DNA of 10,978 nucleotides from Deltaproteobacteria bacterium (lineage in GTDB: Bacteria; Desulfobacterota; Desulfarculia; Adiutricales; JAGVGV01). A model generated the notes under the pieces. That model had not been told where the DNA came from and searched no databases. It was given only the letters and a program-made list of their open reading frames with translations. Positions 7,595-10,978 of the stretch are shown one piece after another. Position numbers and translations under genes: made by a program. Numbering within the stretch: position 1 is the stretch's first letter; each line of letters opens with the position of its first letter. The DNA lies in contig JADFXS010000073.1 in assembly GCA_015233515.1 (NCBI GenBank), positions 1 to 10,978 on the forward strand, written 5' to 3'.

Positions 7595-8929
7595 GTGAAG
7601 TCGGATCAGACGGAACAAGGACCAGCGGCAGTGTCGCCGACTAAACAAGCTGGAGAAGTCCGGACGCGTTGGGCGTGGACGGAACCGTCTGTTTGGACGG
7701 ATCGGATGTTGACGGCCCTCGAACAGGGGGTGAGAGGAGGTAAGTGGTTCAGCCTGAATGATAAGGTCTACCAACTGGATAACCTGCGGGCGGCCTTCGC
7801 ACGTGTCAAGGCCAACCGAGGGAGCGCCGGAGTGGACTGTCAAACCATCGAGATGTTTGAAAAGCGACTGGAAGAGAATCTGACCCGCCTGAACCAAGAG
7901 CTGAAGGACGGCACGTACCGACCACAAGCTATCAGACGGGTATGGATCCCCAAGCCCGGTCGACCCGAAAAGCGCCCCTTGGGTATTCCCACGGTGCGAG
8001 ATCGGGTAGTGCAGACGGCCCTGCGAGCGGTCATGGAGCCAATCTTCGAACGCGACTTTGCACCACACAGCTATGGGTTCCGCCCCGGTCGGGGTTGCAA
8101 GGACGCCTTGCGCCAGGTGGACGCGCTTTTGAAGAAAGGTCAGGTCTGGGTAGTGGACGCGGACCTCAAAGGCTACTTCGACAGTATCCCCAAGGAACAA
8201 CTGATGGAACGTGTGAAGACCAAGATATCCGACGGTAAGACGTTGGCCTTGGTCGAGGCGTATTTGAACCAATCGGTCATGGACGGCCTAGAACAATGGA
8301 TTCCCCAGGAGGGCACACCTCAAGGGGCGATCATCAGTCCCCTTCTGGCTAACATGTACCTGGACCCCCTGGACCACCTGATGGCCAACGAGGGTCTCGA
8401 TATGGTCCGCTACGCCGACGACTTCGTCATTCTCTGCGGGAGCCGACAAGAGGCACAAGAGGCCCTGGACAAGGTAAGGCAATGGACGGATCCAGTAGGG
8501 TTGAAGCTGCATCCGGAAAAGACCATTATTGTTGATGCGTCCAAGCCAGGAGGATTTGATTTCCTGGGATATCACTTCGAGCGCGGATATAAATGGCCGC
8601 GAGACAAGAGTCTCAAGAAATTTAAAGACTCCATCCGAGCCAAAACCAAACGCACCAATGGCCACAGCTTGGCCGCAATCATCTCGGACGTCAATCGGAC
8701 GCTGATCGGATGGTTTGAGTACTTCAAACACTCCGTTAAATACACCTTTCAATGGCTGGACCAATGGATACGCATGCGATTGCGAAGTATCCTGCGACGC
8801 CGGTCGGGGCGTAAGGGCCGAGGGCGTGGTCTGGATCATAATCGCTGGCCAAATGCTTTCTTTGCGATACAGGGGCTTTTCTTCATGGCCAAAGCCCGTG
8901 ATGCCGCCTGTCAATCCGCTCAGCGGTGA
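7595..8929 (+). CDS. ltrA: Group II intron reverse transcriptase/maturase
   Basis: The intron-encoded protein, 444 aa from a GTG start. It copies intron RNA into DNA at the target site and binds the intron to help it splice. Counted from this start, DADLKGYFDSI lies at 188-198 (first catalytic aspartates), GTPQGAIISPLLAN at 240-253, and the catalytic YADD at 273-276. The maturase (X) region spans about 348-398 and includes GWFEYFKHS. A basic, RWPNAFF-containing tail ends the protein. No HNH endonuclease domain follows, so mobility would rely on nicked or single-stranded targets. An ATG lies 52 codons upstream in frame, but those codons overlap structured intron RNA. The GTG has GGGAGGTGG at 7582-7590, a strong ribosome binding site at good spacing. 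The symbol is used in the generic sense of an LtrA-like protein. Confidence 0.93.
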   Translation: MKSDQTEQGPAAVSPTKQAGEVRTRWAWTEPSVWTDRMLTALEQGVRGGKWFSLNDKVYQLDNLRAAFARVKANRGSAGVDCQTIEMFEKRLEENLTRLNQELKDGTYRPQAIRRVWIPKPGRPEKRPLGIPTVRDRVVQTALRAVMEPIFERDFAPHSYGFRPGRGCKDALRQVDALLKKGQVWVVDADLKGYFDSIPKEQLMERVKTKISDGKTLALVEAYLNQSVMDGLEQWIPQEGTPQGAIISPLLANMYLDPLDHLMANEGLDMVRYADDFVILCGSRQEAQEALDKVRQWTDPVGLKLHPEKTIIVDASKPGGFDFLGYHFERGYKWPRDKSLKKFKDSIRAKTKRTNGHSLAAIISDVNRTLIGWFEYFKHSVKYTFQWLDQWIRMRLRSILRRRSGRKGRGRGLDHNRWPNAFFAIQGLFFMAKARDAACQSAQR

Positions 8930-8942
8930 ACCACCAACCGGA

Positions 8943-9021
8943 GAGCCGTGTGCGGGAGAACCGCACGCACGGTTCGGAGGGGGGAGGGGCTGGGTACTCA
9001 ACCAGTTCTTCCTACCCCTAT
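8943..9021 (+). ncRNA. Group II intron domains V and VI with branch point
   Basis: Domain V spans 8943-8975, 33 bases. GAGCCGT pairs with ACGGTTC and GTGCGG pairs with CCGCAC, with a two-base GC bulge on the 3' side and a GAGAA loop. AGC at 8944-8946 is the catalytic triad position. Domain VI follows: CTGG/CCAG closes the apical part, and GGGG pairs with CCCC (9015-9018) at the base. A9014 is left bulged, seven bases before the 3' end, which is the standard branch-point placement. The 3' end, CCCCTAT, fits the AY consensus. Confidence 0.88.
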
Positions 9022-9241
9022 CAACGCGGCGACCAGGAGATTTCTCCCTCCGGTCGAAATGACAGTATCCGCATGTTGCTTTGCTTCCTAACCCGCCGAG
9101 GTGTGGCGAGTCGGGCCCTTCTAATGAATTTGCTTGGCCTTGATCCACCGTTAAAATAATAAAAAATCTCGTGGACCCGATAAATAGGGGGAATATGGTG
9201 GTGGTCACCACAACATCCATCACCAACGAGGTGAAAAAATT
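9022..9241. other. 3' exon with repeat-like hairpin and IS leader region
   Basis: No gene is seen in these 220 bases. ATTTC (9040-9044) and GAAAT (9056-9060) flank CCTCCGG in a form reminiscent of the short 'GATTTCTC...CGAAATGACA' intergenic repeats common in several bacterial genomes. The decamer GATTTCTCCC at 9039-9048 also occurs at 6938-6947, on the other side of the intron. From about 9155 the sequence becomes AT-rich. It contains an inverted repeat, GTGGTG/CACCAC separated by two bases (about 9198-9211), ahead of the transposase-like fragment. This may be the left part of an insertion sequence, but its terminal repeat could not be defined. Confidence 0.35.
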
Positions 9242-9349
9242 ATGCCACAAACAGTTCTACCATACCAGTACGAAGAGCAAATTAAAGAGTCCGGTTTGAC
9301 TGGTTGGTCCAGCTTGCCGGGCGGAGAAGATGGATTTGGGCTGAGATGA
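9242..9349 (+). pseudogene. Transposase N-terminal fragment, IS1380-like
   Basis: A 35-codon frame begins MPQTVLPYQYEEQIKESG, then LTGWSSLPG, and stops soon after. From memory, IS1380-family transposases often begin with a 'Q..LP(F/Y)KYEEE...GLT.L.GLP' pattern of this kind, and the match runs through LPG before it is lost. A good ribosome binding site (GAGGTG, 8 bases before the ATG) is kept, as expected for a once-functional gene. The normal product is over 400 aa, so this is at most a remnant left by deletion or frameshift. No remaining transposase domains are seen downstream in any frame. If the family recognition is wrong, it is simply a short unknown peptide frame. Confidence 0.42.
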
Positions 9350-9881
9350 ATGGTTCTATAAGCGAGCGCCTCAGTTATCGATCGAAAACTCGACAAATCT
9401 CCTAACATTACGAAATTACAAGTCAAATTATATCTTAGAAGTACGATTAAGTGTGGTCCGGGAAACGCTCCGGATCGACTCTTTGACGAAAAATTTTTTC
9501 GGAAGTGCTGAAATCGCGCCCGCGACAACCTTGGCCTAGCCGGAGTTGACCTATCCGGCGGGACCCGGCGCAGCTCCGCCACGGCCCTTCAAGTATTTTT
9601 AGCTCTCAGGAGATAAAGGAAGCCACCAGGCACGGAAGCAACTCCACGTCTAAAAGGTATTTCAGAACGGACATCAGGAAAAGACAGCGGAAGAAACAAA
9701 ATCAAGCTAACATGAATGCAAACCATATTGACAATAACCTATATTCGTGCTGAAATCCTTTGTATATATTTAGAACAGAATTTATCCTCCTATGAGTGAC
9801 CAATTCACAATGCGTAGGAGATGACTTATTAATAATATTTTCTGCTGAACAGGTAAACAGTTAGAAGGGTGTGAGTAAGCC
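9350..9881. other. Intergenic region without recognisable genes
   Basis: About 530 bases in which no credible gene is seen. A perfect inverted repeat, CGAAAAA/TTTTTCG, lies around 9487-9501. GC-rich patches at 9520-9590 give way to AT-rich sequence from about 9700. A plus-strand frame of about 65 codons (from about 9347 to the TAG near 9540) has no start codon and no familiar motif. The stretch probably holds the rest of a decayed insertion sequence plus the upstream region of the sensor gene. The words TTTTCTGCT and ATTAATAAT each occur twice across the start of that gene, probably by AT-rich chance. Confidence 0.5.
9728..9756 (+). promoter_or_regulatory. Possible sigma-70 promoter for the sensor gene
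   Basis: TTGACA at 9728-9733 is a perfect -35 match. Seventeen bases later TGAAAT (9751-9756) matches 4 of 6 -10 positions. A more AT-rich TATATT lies further downstream at 9765-9770, but the spacing from TTGACA is then too long. Transcription would start about 115 bases before the sensor ATG. The -35 is striking; the -10 is weak. Confidence 0.28.
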
Positions 9882-10978
9882 ATGAACTTATTTTCTGCTA
9901 GACTATTAATAATTTTTACTGCACTGCTCCAAGTATTTCTATTATCCCCCGCTTGGTGTCTTGAAACAATCAATTTGCAATTAAAATGGATTCATTGCTT
10001 TCAGTTTGCCGGTTATTATGCTGCAAAGGAAATGGGTTATTACGAAGAGGCTGACTTGGATGTGCGTTTTATTGAAGCTTCTTCTAACCTTGACCCAGCA
10101 CAGTCTGTACTCAATGGCGATGCCCAGTACGGCATTGGCACTAGTACCATCTTATTGCAAAGAGCCGAAAAAAAACCGCTGGTTGTTCTTGCGGTGATAT
10201 TTCAACATTCTCCCTATATTCTTATTTCCTCCTTAAATAGAGGCATCCACGATATTCATGATTTGGTTGGCAAGAAAATTATGCTTGAGTCGCAATCCGA
10301 CGAACTCGTAGCTTATTTGAGAAAGGAAGGCATCTCAAAAAATGATACCGTAAATGGTGAGCCTGCTCATGGAATTCAAGATTTAGTTAATGGAAAAATT
10401 GATGCTATGTCCGCCTATTCAACTTATGAACCTTATTTTTTAAATCTTACAAACTTCTCTTATCAATTTTTTTCTCCAAGATCCGCCGGAATTGATTTTT
10501 ATGGCGATAATCTGTTTACTACTGAAAAGGAACTTTCTGATAATCCAGATAGGGTTAAACGTCTTCGAACGGCAAGTCTGAAAGGATGGCGTTATGCCAT
10601 AGATAATTCAGAACAAATTATTAATTTAATAATTTCAAAATATGCCCCTGGTCAGAGTATTGATTTTTTACGCTTCGAAGCAAAACAGATTAAACAATTA
10701 ATGCACTCCGAATTAGTAGAAATTGGCTATATGCATGCAGGGCGATGGAAGCATATTCTTGAAACGTATGCCGATTTGAAAATGCTACCCCCAGGCTTTT
10801 CACTCGAAGGATTTATTTATAATCCAAATCCGACCGTTGACCACACAATTTTATATTTAACAATTATTGCATCACTTATTGTAATCTTTATCATTTCATC
10901 AGTGACTATTAAATTTATTAACCTAAACAATAAACTCCGAATCAGCGAAGAACACCATAGGTTTCTTGTCGACAATGC
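9882..10978 (+). CDS. Membrane sensor protein, NMT1/THI5-like ligand-binding domain plus PAS (partial)
   Basis: The first 365 codons of a gene that runs off the right edge with no stop. Residues 1-27 form a signal peptide (MNLFSARLLIIFTALLQVFL, ending ...SPAWC). From LQLKWIHCFQFAGYYAAKE (33-51) onward the protein matches NMT1/THI5-like periplasmic substrate-binding domains, whose best-known ligands are thiamine pyrimidine precursors and sulfonates. YGIGTSTILLQRAE and the DLVGKKIML segment are typical of the fold. A hydrophobic helix at about 325-347 (ILYLTIIASLIVIFIISS) crosses the membrane. It is followed by LRISEEHHRFLVDNA, the usual opening of a cytoplasmic PAS domain. The output is probably a histidine kinase or diguanylate cyclase, beyond the window. 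The gene is clearly more AT-rich than the operon to the left. GAAGGG lies about 12 bases before the ATG, a weak ribosome binding site. Confidence 0.87.
   Translation, partial: MNLFSARLLIIFTALLQVFLLSPAWCLETINLQLKWIHCFQFAGYYAAKEMGYYEEADLDVRFIEASSNLDPAQSVLNGDAQYGIGTSTILLQRAEKKPLVVLAVIFQHSPYILISSLNRGIHDIHDLVGKKIMLESQSDELVAYLRKEGISKNDTVNGEPAHGIQDLVNGKIDAMSAYSTYEPYFLNLTNFSYQFFSPRSAGIDFYGDNLFTTEKELSDNPDRVKRLRTASLKGWRYAIDNSEQIINLIISKYAPGQSIDFLRFEAKQIKQLMHSELVEIGYMHAGRWKHILETYADLKMLPPGFSLEGFIYNPNPTVDHTILYLTIIASLIVIFIISSVTIKFINLNNKLRISEEHHRFLVDN

Larger units (their letters stand above)
7039..9021 (+). mobile_element. Group II intron, apparently complete
   Basis: A self-splicing ribozyme and retroelement of about 1,983 bases. 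The 5' end GTGCGCC at 7039 fits the GUGYG consensus. The first 550 bases are highly structured, matching domains I-III (for example, GAGG at 7066-7069 can pair with CCTC at 7077-7080). The reverse transcriptase gene occupies domain IV. Domain V and domain VI follow, and the 3' end is AT at 9020-9021. The EBS1-IBS1 complementarity supports the 5' boundary. The bulged adenosine, seven bases from the 3' end, supports the other. With the essential RNA parts and an intact reverse transcriptase, it could still be splicing-competent and mobile. The hairpin target and lack of endonuclease fit class C, but the AGC domain V triad and overall type leave the class unassigned. Confidence 0.9.

Noticed and set aside
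7376..8272. Long minus-strand open frame opposite the reverse transcriptase gene
   Set aside because: It lies antisense to a gene with clear catalytic motifs, and its translation has no recognisable domain. GC-rich antisense frames are common.
8288..9250. Second long minus-strand open frame covering the 3' half of the intron
   Set aside because: It crosses the reverse transcriptase gene, domain V and domain VI in antisense, with low-complexity sequence and no family resemblance.
9220..9582. Minus-strand 120-codon frame in the intergenic region
   Set aside because: It is antisense to the transposase-like fragment, rich in Arg, Ser and Pro, with no motif and no ribosome binding site that stands out.
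9793..9825. Possible leader peptide (MSDQFTMRRR) before the sensor gene
   Set aside because: It is ten codons with no Shine-Dalgarno sequence and no attenuator-like stem following it.
10006..10197. Plus-strand 63-codon frame inside the sensor gene
   Set aside because: It lies in a different frame from the 365-codon sensor reading frame, which has coherent domain content.

Overview
The window comes from a bacterium, most plausibly a Gram-negative environmental organism. The right-hand gene encodes a periplasmic-binding/PAS sensor of a kind common in sulfate reducers and other Proteobacteria, and the left-hand operon resembles surface-glycan loci of Deltaproteobacteria (Desulfobacterota). This placement is an inference from family types only; no rRNA or tRNA gene is present to anchor it.

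Region 1 (about 100-6,730, minus strand) is an apparent four-gene operon, read from right to left. Its order is: a 569-aa radical SAM protein with a C-terminal Rossmann-like domain; an 827-aa multidomain glycosyltransferase (exostosin/GT47-like, then a Rossmann-like domain, then a GT-A-type transferase with a DxD-like TDAD motif); a 406-aa family 2 glycosyltransferase with a C-terminal extension; and a 348-aa radical SAM protein with SPASM-like cysteines. The two glycosyltransferase genes overlap by 4 bp (ATGA). A Rossmann-like module of the form 'hydrophobic strand, GxGR, helix, strand ending in D-D/E' recurs in three of the four products, which ties the set together. The best guess is synthesis and radical-mediated modification of a glycan or glycoconjugate. 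Substrate and product cannot be read from the sequence, and no transporter, polymerase or convincing precursor peptide is visible.

Region 2 (6,730-7,038) is the region upstream of the operon. It holds several stem-loops and ends in a perfect 8-bp hairpin directly abutting a group II intron.

Region 3 (7,039-9,021, plus strand) is an apparently full-length group II intron. It has a GTGCG 5' end, a candidate EBS1 (TAGGG) complementary to the last five exon bases, a reverse transcriptase/maturase without HNH endonuclease (GTG start with a strong ribosome binding site), a well-formed domain V, and domain VI with a bulged adenosine and an AT 3' end.

Region 4 (9,022-9,881) is intergenic and mobile-element debris. 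It includes a repeat-like hairpin, a 35-codon fragment resembling the N-terminus of an IS1380-type transposase, and about 530 bases with no recognisable gene. Base composition drops to AT-rich near 9,700.

Region 5 (9,882 to the right edge, plus strand) is the start of an AT-rich membrane sensor gene. It encodes a signal peptide, an NMT1/THI5-like substrate-binding domain, one transmembrane helix and the beginning of a probable PAS domain; the rest lies outside the window.
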